Origin: CAZADS01 sp964483985
GTDB taxonomy: Bacteria > Pseudomonadota > Alphaproteobacteria > Thalassobaculales > Thalassobaculaceae
Length of the DNA: 64,000 nt
Direction: 5' to 3'
Assembly (NCBI GenBank): GCA_964483985.1
Contig: CAZADS010000100.1
Coordinates: forward strand, 1 to 64,000
The translations under genes were made by a program, and so were the position numbers. Shown here piece by piece: positions 53,832 through 63,321 of this stretch. The stretch's first letter is position 1, and every line of letters starts with the position of its first letter. The notes under the pieces are model-generated. The model worked only from the letters and a program-made list of their open reading frames with translations. It ran no database searches and was not told where the DNA came from.

Positions 53832-54883
53832 TCCATCGCCCAATTTTCCAGGTTTTCTAGAATAACCGAAGGTCCATTTACTGATTTATTCTCGATTACA
53901 CCAATCTGGTGAACTATTTCACCCATCGATTCAAAAATTTTGACTACGGCCGCTACTCGGTCTGGAGCTACTGACACTAACATTCCTATCCCACAATTGA
54001 ATGTTCTTGCCATTTCTATTGGCGTTATCCCTCCCATTTCAGCTATCCAACTGAACACTGTTGGAAGATCCCAAGTGGCAACATCAATTCTAGCAGTCAA
54101 ATTTGCTGAAAACGCTCGAGGTGGATTTTCTATGAGACCTCCACCGGTAATATGGGAAAGCCCAGTTATACCATCTAACTTAAGGGCAGAAAGACAAGCT
54201 TTTACATAGATTTTCGTGGGTGTGAGTAAAGCTTCTCCCAATGTTTCGTTAGAACTGAAAGGGCTAGGGGTATCGTAGTTAATACCAATGCGCTCAATAA
54301 TTTTTCGGATCATGGAAAAGCCATTGGAGTGAATCCCGGATGATCTTAAACCTAAAAGCACGTCCCCATTTCTGGCACTGGTACCATCCAATAGATTGTG
54401 CCGCTCGACCGCTCCAACAGCGAAACCAGCGAGGTCGTAATCATCATGGTCATAAATGCCTGGCATTTCAGCTGTTTCACCACCAATTAACGCACAACCA
54501 GCTATCCGACATCCTTGAGCAATGCCGCTTATTACTTCTTTCGCGCGTTTCTCAAATAGTTTTCCGCTCGCGTAGTAATCTAGAAAAAAAAGAGGCTCTG
54601 CTCCTTGTACTATAAGGTCGTTAACACACATCGCTACTAGATCTATTCCTATCGTATGGTGGCAGGATGTTTCACTCGCTATTCGTAATTTTGTTCCAAC
54701 TCCGTCGGTAGCAGCAACAATAAGTGGATCTTTATATCCCGTCGCTTTTAAGTCAAAAATTGCTCCAAAACCTCCAAGAGCTCCGTGTGCTCCTGATCGG
54801 ACAGTGGAGGAGACTATAGGTTTAATAGAATCGATTAACTTATTGCCGGCAGCTATGTCTACTCCTGTATCTTTGTAGGTCAA
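53828..54883 (-). CDS. purM: Phosphoribosylformylglycinamidine cyclo-ligase
   Basis: AIR synthetase, the fifth purine step. Marks are LTYKDTGVDIAAGN at the start, GGFGAIFDL, VATDGVGTKLRIA, the GGETAEMPG segment near residue 125 and HITGGGLIENPPR near residue 245. The first conventional start is TTG 54883, but this TTG is the conserved leucine of the family's LTY motif and has no Shine-Dalgarno. Nine codons upstream, ATT at 54910-54908 lies 5 nt after GGAGG (54920-54916), giving MREPISAKS before LTYKD. Initiation at ATT is therefore likely. purN follows with a 4-bp overlap. Confidence 0.94.
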   Translation of the reverse strand: MTYKDTGVDIAAGNKLIDSIKPIVSSTVRSGAHGALGGFGAIFDLKATGYKDPLIVAATDGVGTKLRIASETSCHHTIGIDLVAMCVNDLIVQGAEPLFFLDYYASGKLFEKRAKEVISGIAQGCRIAGCALIGGETAEMPGIYDHDDYDLAGFAVGAVERHNLLDGTSARNGDVLLGLRSSGIHSNGFSMIRKIIERIGINYDTPSPFSSNETLGEALLTPTKIYVKACLSALKLDGITGLSHITGGGLIENPPRAFSANLTARIDVATWDLPTVFSWIAEMGGITPIEMARTFNCGIGMLVSVAPDRVAAVVKIFESMGEIVHQIGVIENKSVNGPSVILENLENWAME

Positions 54884-55057
54884 AGATTTAGCTGAAATGG
54901 GTTCTCTAATGGCGTCCTCCGTTCTGGTCGGGTATAAAGATTTAAAAATAAAATCTAGTGAATGTCGATTTCCGTTTTCTGGTCTTTGATCTATTAAACT
55001 ATTGCCTTTACACTGGGCAGGATAAAGCTTGGCAAGATAGATTGAGATTAAAAAACA

Positions 55058-56290
55058 ATGAGAAGCTTGCGTAGTTGTATTCTACTTTTGTTAGTAACTC
55101 CATTTTTGGCCGTTATATCGCCGAGGTCAATGGCCATGGATAAACATAATGTATTCATCATTTCCAAAGTTTCTGTCGACGTTACGGATAAAACAGCTTT
55201 GTTAGCACGGGAAAAAGCTATGGCACAGGGACAAATTCAAGCTTGGAAGGCATTGCTAAACAGACTGACTTTATCACAGGAGGCTATTATATTATCAGAT
55301 CTTTCCGTGGAGATGCTCGATAATCTTGTTCAAGGATATGAAGTACTAAGAGAGCGCACGTCGTCAGTTCGATATCTGGCAGATCTAGCGGTTACATTTA
55401 ATAGTGAAAAGGTGCGTCGTCTTTTTTCACGTTCAGGCGTGTCTTTTACCGTAACACGAAGTCGCCCAGTTTTAATTATCCCAATATTTTATACTGAGGG
55501 TGCGAAGGTGTTATGGGACCATAACAATCCGTGGCGAGATGCATGGCAGAATTTACCTGCACGTGATGGATTATTGCCCTTAATTGTCCCTAATGGTGAT
55601 TTGGCTGATATAAGAGACTTAACTGCCGTGCAGGCTGGGAGAGGCGACAGGAGGAGTTTGGATTTGGTTGCTGAGCGCTATGGAGCTAGGGATGTCGTGG
55701 TCGCTTCTGCATCTTTAATGTTTGATGTCAGGGACAATCTCCCTGTTTTAGAGATAGCTATGGCATACTATAGTGACTATAAAGTTGAGGAGGCAGTCGT
55801 AGATTCTGTAAAAGGAGCAGAAAAAGATGATTTAACTCAATTGTTAGATTTGGGCGTAAGCAGAGTTGTTGAAACTCTTTCTAACGATTGGAAAAGATCT
55901 AATTTAGTCGTGCCAGGGGTTGAAACACGGATCTCAGCCATCGTGCCTATAAAAGACTTTAGATCTTGGTTGTCTATGCAAAACCGATTAAAACAAATTG
56001 GAATAGTTCGTCAAATAGGGTTACGTAACTTATCAAAAAAAAGAGCATTTTTAGATCTATGGGTTCAGGGGGACGTTTCACAGTTGCGGAATGCTCTTAG
56101 ACAAAGCGATATGGAACTTCATGAAGGCAAACAAAAATTTGTCTTGATTGAAAGGAACCAGTCTATCCCTATGGAATATTTACAAATTTCCCCAGAAGGG
56201 GAAAATAATTTCCCTTTAGAGGGAGGATTTCGGAAATTACCAATAATTTCAAACATTGAGGGTGTATCTGTCGCACCAATTAAGAAATAG
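55058..56290 (+). CDS. DUF2066 family exported protein
   Basis: A 410-residue protein with an N-terminal signal peptide (LRSCILLLLVTPFLAVI, probable cleavage around residue 26, SMA). The mature part has RAKALAQAQ-like REKAMAQGQIQAWKALLNRL and VTFNSEKVRRLFSRSGVSF, which fit the DUF2066 family of unknown function. In Alphaproteobacteria it typically lies between purM and the AI-2E permease and hda genes, as here. It is divergent from purM over about 150 bp. A periplasmic role linked to the envelope is likely but unproven. Confidence 0.8.
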   Translation: MRSLRSCILLLLVTPFLAVISPRSMAMDKHNVFIISKVSVDVTDKTALLAREKAMAQGQIQAWKALLNRLTLSQEAIILSDLSVEMLDNLVQGYEVLRERTSSVRYLADLAVTFNSEKVRRLFSRSGVSFTVTRSRPVLIIPIFYTEGAKVLWDHNNPWRDAWQNLPARDGLLPLIVPNGDLADIRDLTAVQAGRGDRRSLDLVAERYGARDVVVASASLMFDVRDNLPVLEIAMAYYSDYKVEEAVVDSVKGAEKDDLTQLLDLGVSRVVETLSNDWKRSNLVVPGVETRISAIVPIKDFRSWLSMQNRLKQIGIVRQIGLRNLSKKRAFLDLWVQGDVSQLRNALRQSDMELHEGKQKFVLIERNQSIPMEYLQISPEGENNFPLEGGFRKLPIISNIEGVSVAPIKK

Positions 56291-57423
56291 TGGACAGGGA
56301 TGAAACTGTGACGAAGAATGAGCGCCTGATATTCTGGATTATTTTGCTCGGGATTAGTGTCGGATCTATATTTATTTTGCGTGATGTGTTGTTACCCTTT
56401 GTCGCGGGGATGGCCATTGCATACTTTCTTGATCCGCTGGTGGATCGATTGGAGAAATTAAATTGGCATCGTGCCCTTTGTACTGCCATTGTTTTGATTG
56501 GCTTTTTTGTTTTGGCAATTGGCTCTCTTTTATTGTTAGCTCCAGTCATTCAGTCGCAAGCTATAAATTTTTTAAAAGCTTTGCCTGGGTTTTTTCAAAA
56601 ACTTGAACCATTGGCAAAACCTATTTTGGATCAATTAGTTGACGAACCCCACCAAGACCACCTGAAACATTTAAACGTTATTGCTGGAACGTCCTTTAAA
56701 TGGTTGGGAACTTTGTTCGCCCAGCTTTTAGAGGGAGGGGTGGCAATTGCAAATCTAATTTCGCTGATTTTGATAACGCCTATTGTATCGTTTTATTTGC
56801 TCCGGGATTGGGATCGGATCGTGGCAAAAATAAATGGTTGGTTACCGATCGGTCAACGTGAATTAATCAGAACTCAATGCGCTGCCGTCGATGAGACGTT
56901 AGCTGCATTTGTTCGTGGGCAGGGTTGCGTTTGCATTATTTTGGGTGTTTTCTATGCTGTTTGTTTGAGTTTTTCTGGCCTCAAATTTGGTATCCTAATC
57001 GGTTTATTTGTTGGATTGGTTTCGTTTATACCATTTGTGGGGGCAATTATTGGGGGACTGTTAAGCGTTGGGTTAGCCGCGTTGCAATTTAATGATTGGG
57101 AACCAATAGTTATTATCGCTGTAATATTTATTATTGGCCAGTTAATTGAATCTAATTTTTTGACACCAAGATTGGTTGGTAAAGCTATAGGCCTTCATCC
57201 CGTATGGGTGATATTCTCTCTCCTTGCTGGGGGGGCTCTGTTTGGTTTTGTTGGTGTTCTCTTGGCATTACCAGCTGCCGCTGTAATAGGTGTTTTATCT
57301 AGGTTTGCTCTGTCACAGTACTTAATTAGTCCTTTTCATTTGCATCAAAACGCCGAGCTAGATGATGGTGGGGCCAAAGAACAGCCTAATTCAAATAATA
57401 CCCATGATGGGACGTTATCTTGA
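56290..57423 (+). CDS. AI-2E family transporter (PerM-like permease)
   Basis: A 377-residue integral membrane protein with about eight helices. Family marks are the start LLPFVAGMAIAYFLDPLVDR and the C-terminal GQLIESNFLTPRLVGKAIG followed by LHPVWVIFSLLAGG. Members export diverse small molecules or ions; AI-2 transport applies to few. The start is GTG 56290, sharing one base with the DUF2066 stop codon; the last residues overlap the hdaA start by 4 bp. Confidence 0.88.
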   Translation: MDRDETVTKNERLIFWIILLGISVGSIFILRDVLLPFVAGMAIAYFLDPLVDRLEKLNWHRALCTAIVLIGFFVLAIGSLLLLAPVIQSQAINFLKALPGFFQKLEPLAKPILDQLVDEPHQDHLKHLNVIAGTSFKWLGTLFAQLLEGGVAIANLISLILITPIVSFYLLRDWDRIVAKINGWLPIGQRELIRTQCAAVDETLAAFVRGQGCVCIILGVFYAVCLSFSGLKFGILIGLFVGLVSFIPFVGAIIGGLLSVGLAALQFNDWEPIVIIAVIFIIGQLIESNFLTPRLVGKAIGLHPVWVIFSLLAGGALFGFVGVLLALPAAAVIGVLSRFALSQYLISPFHLHQNAELDDGGAKEQPNSNNTHDGTLS

Positions 57424-58106
57424 AGGTAGATTCTCAGTTAGTGTTAAATTTAAATCATCGCGTTGCTCAGGGTAGGAATGATTTTTTAGTTTCTAAATCA
57501 AATGAAGACGCTGTTCATTGGATCGATCTCTGGCCAAATTGGCCGACAATGTCTTCTGGGTTAAATGTGTTTGGTCCGACAGGTTCCGGAAAAACACATT
57601 TGGGGGTTGTATGGCAAACTCAGGCAAAAGCAATTCATTTTGACCGACACAAAATAGCAGGCGGCATTTTGGAAAGGCTCTTGGAGGAAAGGTGTCATGT
57701 CGTATTAGACGGTTTGACGTCAGAGTGGCCGGGTGATTTAGTCCTTCATATTTATAATTTAGTTGCTGAGAAAAATGGTAATATTCTTGTGTTAAGCCGT
57801 TTACCGGCGGCCCAATTAGATTGTGAACCATCCGATCTGTCATCACGCCTATCCACCTTATCGGCGGTTGAAATTAGAGCCCCCGATGATGTGCTTCTAA
57901 TTGGAATTATGCAAAAGCTATTTTCTGATCGTCAGTTAGTAGTTGGTTATGATGTGTTGTCCTATTTAAATAGTCGAATGGTGCGCTCTTTTGAAGAAGC
58001 AATTAGATGGGTGGACATTTTAGATTCCATGTCATTATCGGAGGGAAAATCTATTACGATGCCTTTAGTTAGAAGAGCAATGGTTGGGGCCTATAAAACA
58101 GATTAA
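57420..58106 (+). CDS. hdaA: DnaA-like regulatory ATPase HdaA
   Basis: A 228-residue DnaA-related AAA+ protein that helps inactivate DnaA-ATP after initiation of replication. Marks are Walker A FGPTGSGKTHLGVVW near residue 60 and the late helical region with SFEEAIRWVDILD. It lacks DnaA's DNA-binding domain IV. The start is TTG 57420, overlapping the permease gene by 4 bp. An N-terminal QLVLNL segment (residues 6-11) fits the beta-clamp-binding motif expected of Hda proteins. Confidence 0.87.
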   Translation: MKVDSQLVLNLNHRVAQGRNDFLVSKSNEDAVHWIDLWPNWPTMSSGLNVFGPTGSGKTHLGVVWQTQAKAIHFDRHKIAGGILERLLEERCHVVLDGLTSEWPGDLVLHIYNLVAEKNGNILVLSRLPAAQLDCEPSDLSSRLSTLSAVEIRAPDDVLLIGIMQKLFSDRQLVVGYDVLSYLNSRMVRSFEEAIRWVDILDSMSLSEGKSITMPLVRRAMVGAYKTD

Positions 58107-58122
58107 ATTTAGGGAGGGCAAA

Positions 58123-58902
58123 ATGGATTTAGGAATCGCTGGAAAGAACTCGTTAGTTTGTGCCGCCAGTAGGGGCTTAGGAAGAGGGTGTGCAGAGGCG
58201 TTGGCTGAAGCCGGTGTAAATATTACAATTTGTTCCAGAACGGAAAAAGATATTAGAGATACAGCTAAACAAATCAGCGATAAGTATAATATAGAGGCTC
58301 GCTGGGTAGCATGCGATATAACAAGTAATGAAGGTCGCCAATCCGCTCTTGCCGAAGCTGGAAAGGTTGACATTCTGATAAACAATGCTGGTGGTCCGCC
58401 TCCGGGTGATTTTAGAAATTGGACAAGAGATGATTGGATATCTGCAATTGATTCTAATATGTTGACCGCAATTGAACTAATTAAAAGCACAGTCGATGGT
58501 ATGATGCAGAATAAATTTGGTCGTATTATTAATATTACCTCCGGTGCGGTTAAATCGCCGATTTCGATACTCGGATTATCAAATGGAGCGCGAACTGGTC
58601 TTACTGGTTTCTGTGCTGGAATTGCCCGCGACACTATTCGTGAGGGCGTGACAATAAATGGATTGCTCCCAGGCCCGTTTGACACAGATCGACTTAGAGG
58701 GAATTTAAAAGTTCGAGCCGAGGCGGCGGGAACGACTTATCATGAAATGTATAGTAAGGCTGCAGGAGATAATCCAGCTGGAAGATTTGGTACAGCTGAA
58801 GAATTTGGGAAAACCTGCGCGTTTTTATGCAGTGTGCATGCTGGGTTTATTAATGGTCAGAATATACTGATGGATGGAGGGGCATTTCGAAGCTCAATCT
58901 AG
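58123..58902 (+). CDS. SDR-family protein with non-canonical active site
   Basis: A 259-residue SDR-fold protein from ATG 58123, preceded by AGGGAGG. The cofactor loop reads CAASRGLGRGCAEAL instead of TGxxxGxG, and INNAGGPPPGDF is present. The catalytic serine area is INITSGAVKSP, but the YxxxK positions are occupied by Ser153 and Arg157 (LGLSNGARTGL). This matches SDR relatives described as lacking the perfect tetrad (BKR-like group). It may be a divergent reductase or a non-catalytic binding protein. It follows hdaA by 16 bp, probably in the same operon. Confidence 0.85.
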   Translation: MDLGIAGKNSLVCAASRGLGRGCAEALAEAGVNITICSRTEKDIRDTAKQISDKYNIEARWVACDITSNEGRQSALAEAGKVDILINNAGGPPPGDFRNWTRDDWISAIDSNMLTAIELIKSTVDGMMQNKFGRIINITSGAVKSPISILGLSNGARTGLTGFCAGIARDTIREGVTINGLLPGPFDTDRLRGNLKVRAEAAGTTYHEMYSKAAGDNPAGRFGTAEEFGKTCAFLCSVHAGFINGQNILMDGGAFRSSI

Positions 58903-59642
58903 TTGGTTCGGCTAAGTCCAAACACCATCGTACTAGCGCTGAGTTAAATGTTAGTTTCAACTCAAATTCCGTTAGTTCTAGAAGTATAATTATTATTTAT
59001 TTACAGTGCACGGGTACTGTGTGGGCTTTATGATCTGGCCAAGTCAAATACATTTTGCTTTCATAAAATGTATTTATTAATTAGCTAGGGACGTATTTTA
59101 AACAACTTATAATTTCCGTAATCGGGAGAAGAAAACTGGGGTTCGCTTTGTCAAGCGATATCATGAGTTTTTTAAATTTTCAAAGACTCTGATTCAGCAT
59201 CCGATTACTCATTCCCTTCTTACGGGACTGAGTTTTTATCGTCGAGCCTATAGATTAACAAAAAAGCAGGATATTTTCCGCATCTTTTAAATTACAACGG
59301 CGCTTATCTTAAACGTTTTGGCCAGCAAGTCATGGATAACACTGCTTAAATTTATATAGAAGTTTATGGTGTTTTTAATAAATTTTTTCTCCTCACTCCG
59401 TTTGGAATTAATTCATGTTATTTCCGAATAAAATTGGAGGTATTAAAAACAAATTCCAACTTCTTCAACTGATACGAGGAAATGGGATACTTTTATTCAG
59501 GTTTTTTATCGAAGGTTAAAATTTTACCAACGGCATAATTTATTAGGTAAGTTGATCAAAGATTAACTTGTAGTAAAGTAAAAGTTTTTATGATGATGTG
59601 ATAAAGGATTAGTACGAATAGCTAGTCTGGGTGGAGCAATTT
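58903..59642. other. 740-bp gene-poor gap before ppk
   Basis: No convincing gene is present. The stretch contains a perfect 11-bp inverted repeat (59046-59075, listed separately) and a 62-codon open frame without any start codon at 59102-59290. The last part is strongly AT-rich and probably carries the ppk promoter. No tRNA cloverleaf was found by eye. Confidence 0.5.
59046..59075. repeat. Perfect 11-bp inverted repeat, AAATACATTTT/AAAATGTATTT
   Basis: AAATACATTTT (59046-59056) and AAAATGTATTT (59065-59075) are exact reverse complements around an 8-nt loop. It lies 144 bp after the SDR stop and is followed by further A/T. It could be a low-GC terminator for the hdaA-SDR operon or a binding site; the distance from the gene and lack of GC in the stem leave this open. 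Confidence 0.5.
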
Positions 59643-61793
59643 ATGAGTACCAGTGATCTGATTGCGGAGGACGTGGATCTATCTGTTTCACCCGCTAGAT
59701 TTTTTAATAGAGAGCTTTCTTGGCTTGCGTTTAATGCGCGAGTATTGGAAGAAGCTTCGAACCCTAATAACCCGTTGTTGGAGCGGCTTAGGTTCATATC
59801 AATCTCCAGTTCGAACCTCGATGAATTTTATATGGTTCGCGTGTCGGGATTGAAGGCCGTTGTGAACGCAAAAGTTGCAGCCCTGAGTCCCGACGGTTTA
59901 ACAGGAGCCCAACAATTAATTAAAATTGTTCACGATGTTTCGAGACTTGTAAAAGATCAGCAAAATTGTTTTAAAAATCTACGATTAGAACTCAAAGGGG
60001 CTGGCTTCCATTTGGTGGATTATGTCGATCTAAAAAATAGGGATAAAAAGTGGTTAAAGGATTATTTTCTAGAGCAAATTTTTCCTGTTATGACACCACT
60101 AGCGATTGACCCTGCCCACCCGTTTCCCTTTTTTCCAAACCGAGGGGCGTGTTTAGTACTACGGTTAAAACGAGTCTCTGATGACATCGATATGGAAGCG
60201 TTACTTCCGTTACCGGATAAGGTTGGTAGATTCCTTCGACTTCCTGGTAAAGACGTTCGTTTTATAACTATGGAACAAGTAGTACTTGAACATTTGAGTG
60301 AAATATTTCCTAATTTTTCGGTATCCGGTGTCGGAATCTTTCGTGTGTTACGTGATAGCGAGATGGAAATCGATGAAGAGGCTGAGGATTTAGTAGATTC
60401 GTTTGAAACTGCGCTTCGTAGGAGGAGGAGAGGAAACGTTATTCAACTTTCCGTTAATTCATTGATGCCGAAAGATCTCCAAACGTTCGTTGTTAATGAA
60501 CTTGGGTGCGAGGAAGACGATGTGTTCTCGTTGGAAGAAATGGTGGGATTGGCTGATCTATCACAGTTGATCGCTGACGACCGGCCAGATCTTTTGTGGG
60601 AGCCTTTCAATGCTCGGTTTCCAGAAAGAATTAGAGATTTCGGCGGCGATTGTCTGGCAGCAATCCGAGCAAAAGATATAATCGTTCATCATCCGTACGA
60701 AAGCTTTGATGTAGTCGTTCAATTTTTGAGGCAAGCTGCAATTGACCCATCGGTAGTCGCCATAAAACAAACACTCTATAGGACCACTGAGGATTCTCCA
60801 ATTGTGAAAGCGCTAATGGAGGCGGCGGAGTCTGGCAAATCGGTTACAGCGATGGTGGAATTGAAGGCGAGATTTGATGAGGAGACGAATATTCGCTTGG
60901 CGCGTGATTTAGAACTTTCAGGCGTTCAGGTTGTATATGGTTTTGTTGATTTGAAAACGCATGCCAAAATATCTTTAGTCGTTCGTCGTGAAGGGGGACA
61001 GTTGAAGAATTACGCGCATTTCGGTACTGGAAATTATCATCCTATAACTGCAAAGATATATACGGATCTTTCTTTTTTTACGTGTGATCAAGTTATGTGT
61101 CGGGATGCGGCGCGTATTTTTAATTATATGACCGGCTATGCAACTCCAGTCGATATGGAAAAGATTTCCCTGTCGCCATTATCTTTGCGGGAGAACATTA
61201 AAGAATTGGTTAGCAATGAAATAGAATTTGCCGTTTCAGGACAACCGGGGAGCATTTGGGCAAAAATGAATTCTTTGGTAGACCCGGAAATGATTGATAT
61301 GTTTTACAATGCTTCAGAGGCCGGTGTGGAGATAAACTTAGTTGTTCGTGGTATATGTTGTCTTCGCCCTGGTATCCCAGGTTTGTCTAGTAACATCCGA
61401 GTCAAAAGTATTGTAGGTCGTTTTCTGGAACACGCCCGAATAATTTGTTTTGGTAACGGTTATAAATTGCCATCGGATAGTGCGAAAATTTTTATTTCTT
61501 CTGCCGATTGGATGCCCCGAAATCTAGATAGAAGAGTCGAACATTTCGTTCCAATCGAAAACGTAACGGTTCGTCGCCAAGTTTTGGATGAAATTATGTG
61601 GGCTAATTTAAAAGATGAAACAAATTCTTGGATTCTTGGGGCTGATGGTAATTTTAATCGCGTAATACCATCAGGTAATACCTTCTCTGCACATGATTAT
61701 TTTATGACAAATCCTAGTTTATCGGGTCAAGGGACAGCCAATCACAAGGATAGCAAACATTCATTAGGCCCTACTAGTGTGGATACCTTGTGA
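59643..61793 (+). CDS. ppk: Polyphosphate kinase 1
   Basis: Makes polyphosphate from ATP; 716 residues from ATG 59643, preceded by GGTGGAG (an in-frame GTG 12 bp earlier is inside that site). The N-terminal [48 protein letters not shown] and the autophosphorylated histidine region [15 protein letters not shown], followed by HFGTGNYHP, are clear. Length is normal for PPK1. ppx overlaps the 3' end by 4 bp, so synthesis and breakdown of polyphosphate are encoded together. Confidence 0.97.
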   Translation: MSTSDLIAEDVDLSVSPARFFNRELSWLAFNARVLEEASNPNNPLLERLRFISISSSNLDEFYMVRVSGLKAVVNAKVAALSPDGLTGAQQLIKIVHDVSRLVKDQQNCFKNLRLELKGAGFHLVDYVDLKNRDKKWLKDYFLEQIFPVMTPLAIDPAHPFPFFPNRGACLVLRLKRVSDDIDMEALLPLPDKVGRFLRLPGKDVRFITMEQVVLEHLSEIFPNFSVSGVGIFRVLRDSEMEIDEEAEDLVDSFETALRRRRRGNVIQLSVNSLMPKDLQTFVVNELGCEEDDVFSLEEMVGLADLSQLIADDRPDLLWEPFNARFPERIRDFGGDCLAAIRAKDIIVHHPYESFDVVVQFLRQAAIDPSVVAIKQTLYRTTEDSPIVKALMEAAESGKSVTAMVELKARFDEETNIRLARDLELSGVQVVYGFVDLKTHAKISLVVRREGGQLKNYAHFGTGNYHPITAKIYTDLSFFTCDQVMCRDAARIFNYMTGYATPVDMEKISLSPLSLRENIKELVSNEIEFAVSGQPGSIWAKMNSLVDPEMIDMFYNASEAGVEINLVVRGICCLRPGIPGLSSNIRVKSIVGRFLEHARIICFGNGYKLPSDSAKIFISSADWMPRNLDRRVEHFVPIENVTVRRQVLDEIMWANLKDETNSWILGADGNFNRVIPSGNTFSAHDYFMTNPSLSGQGTANHKDSKHSLGPTSVDTL

Positions 61794-63319
61794 TTGAAAA
61801 GCGGGTGGTAGGAAAAATTTCGTCTTCGGAACAAAAAGAGAATAGGGTCGGTATAATCGATATCGGTTCAAATTCAGTTCGGTTGGTCGTATTTGAAACA
61901 GGTCACCGTATATCGATACCTATATTTAATGAAAAAGCTCTTTGTGGTTTAGGAACAGATTTGAAAAGAACCGGTCGTTTATCAGCTACGGGGAGAGTTT
62001 CTGCTATTGTTAATATTGGGAGATTCGTTGAGCTGGTCCGGGATATGAATCTCGTTAGCCTTGAAATTCTTGCAACTGCAGCCGTGCGTGAGGCCATCAA
62101 CGGCGTAGACTTTGTTGAGGACTTGGAGCGCCGATTTAATTTTACAGTAAAAATTTTATCCGGTGATGAGGAAGCCCAACTTTCCGCATACGGAGTAATA
62201 AGTTCTTTTCCAAAAGCTGATGGGTTTGTTGGTGACCTTGGTGGTGGAAGTTTAGAGTTAATAGACATAAAAAATTCCGCGCCAATGGATTCTATAACCC
62301 TTCCACTCGGTTCACTTCTAATGAAGCAACTCCGAAATAATTCAATACGGAAAGTACAGCTGACAATTGATGAGCACCTGCAAAAATTGGCATTGTTAGA
62401 GCGAATGAAAGGTCGACCATTTTATGCTGTGGGCGGAGCGTGGCGAAGTTTGGCCCATTTGCACATGGCAGAAACTGGATATCCTATAAAAATTATACAT
62501 GGTTACGAAATAACAAACAAAATTGCCATTCGCTATTTTGATAAATTAGCTAACCAGAATAAAAACAAATTAAAGAGCCTCCCTAAAATATCCAAGCGGC
62601 GAGCAGAAGACCTTCCCATCGCTGCATTAATCCTTTCTCGTCTTTTAATATTTGGTAAAAGTAGTGGGGTCGTTTTTTCATCGTTTGGTCTAAGAGAGGG
62701 AAGTCTTTACAATCGTCTAACTCCAGTTGAAAAATCTACCGACCCGCTTTTAACAAGTTGTATGGAAATTGCTGAGAAATCCCAGCGGTTTCCCATAGCG
62801 GGTAACTTTTTTGACGAATGGATATTTCAATTGCTGGCAGATTTATCGGAAGACGATAAGCGTTTGGTATCTGCGGTTTGCATCCTTTCCGACATTGCCT
62901 GGTCCGAGCATCCTAGTTATCGAGCGGAGCACGCATTTTTTCGTGTTGTTAGGTTACCAGTGGTTGGATTGGATCACAAAGATCGAGTATTTATGGGGCT
63001 ATCTATATTCGCACGATATGGCGGACGAACCGATTTTGCTAGTATTAAGGAAACTGTTTCGATTATCTCTCCTCAACGTCGTAAAATAGCGATAATATCT
63101 GGTTTGACTTTGAGATTGGGTCTAACTTTGTCTGCAGATGCAGGAAGCCTAATTTCCAATACAAAAATTGAGGTTGGAGATGAGCAAATATCAATTTTTT
63201 ACCCGTGGACCATGGCTGCCGTGCACGGAGACATAATTGGGCGCCGTATCGAAGATTTATCCAAAGCCCTAGGGAAGTATGTTGTTATTGAACCGTTTGC
63301 GTCAGGGATAGATAATTAA
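61790..63319 (+). CDS. ppx: Exopolyphosphatase (Ppx/GppA family)
   Basis: A 509-residue phosphatase of the sugar kinase/Hsp70 superfamily, removing terminal phosphate from polyphosphate or acting on pppGpp. Motifs [16 protein letters not shown] near residue 22 and [15 protein letters not shown] near residue 146 are the two phosphate-binding loops; the C-terminal half is the helical HD-like domain with RAEHAFF. The start is GTG 61790, overlapping the ppk stop (GTGA). The ppk-ppx pair is conserved in many Proteobacteria. Confidence 0.95.
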   Translation: MIEKRVVGKISSSEQKENRVGIIDIGSNSVRLVVFETGHRISIPIFNEKALCGLGTDLKRTGRLSATGRVSAIVNIGRFVELVRDMNLVSLEILATAAVREAINGVDFVEDLERRFNFTVKILSGDEEAQLSAYGVISSFPKADGFVGDLGGGSLELIDIKNSAPMDSITLPLGSLLMKQLRNNSIRKVQLTIDEHLQKLALLERMKGRPFYAVGGAWRSLAHLHMAETGYPIKIIHGYEITNKIAIRYFDKLANQNKNKLKSLPKISKRRAEDLPIAALILSRLLIFGKSSGVVFSSFGLREGSLYNRLTPVEKSTDPLLTSCMEIAEKSQRFPIAGNFFDEWIFQLLADLSEDDKRLVSAVCILSDIAWSEHPSYRAEHAFFRVVRLPVVGLDHKDRVFMGLSIFARYGGRTDFASIKETVSIISPQRRKIAIISGLTLRLGLTLSADAGSLISNTKIEVGDEQISIFYPWTMAAVHGDIIGRRIEDLSKALGKYVVIEPFASGIDN

Positions 63320-63321
63320 AT

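Noticed and set aside
59102..59290. 62-codon open frame with content like RYHEFFKFSKTLIQHP in the gap before ppk
   Set aside because: It has no ATG, GTG or TTG in frame and no ribosome-binding site, and I recognise no family; too weak to call a gene or remnant.
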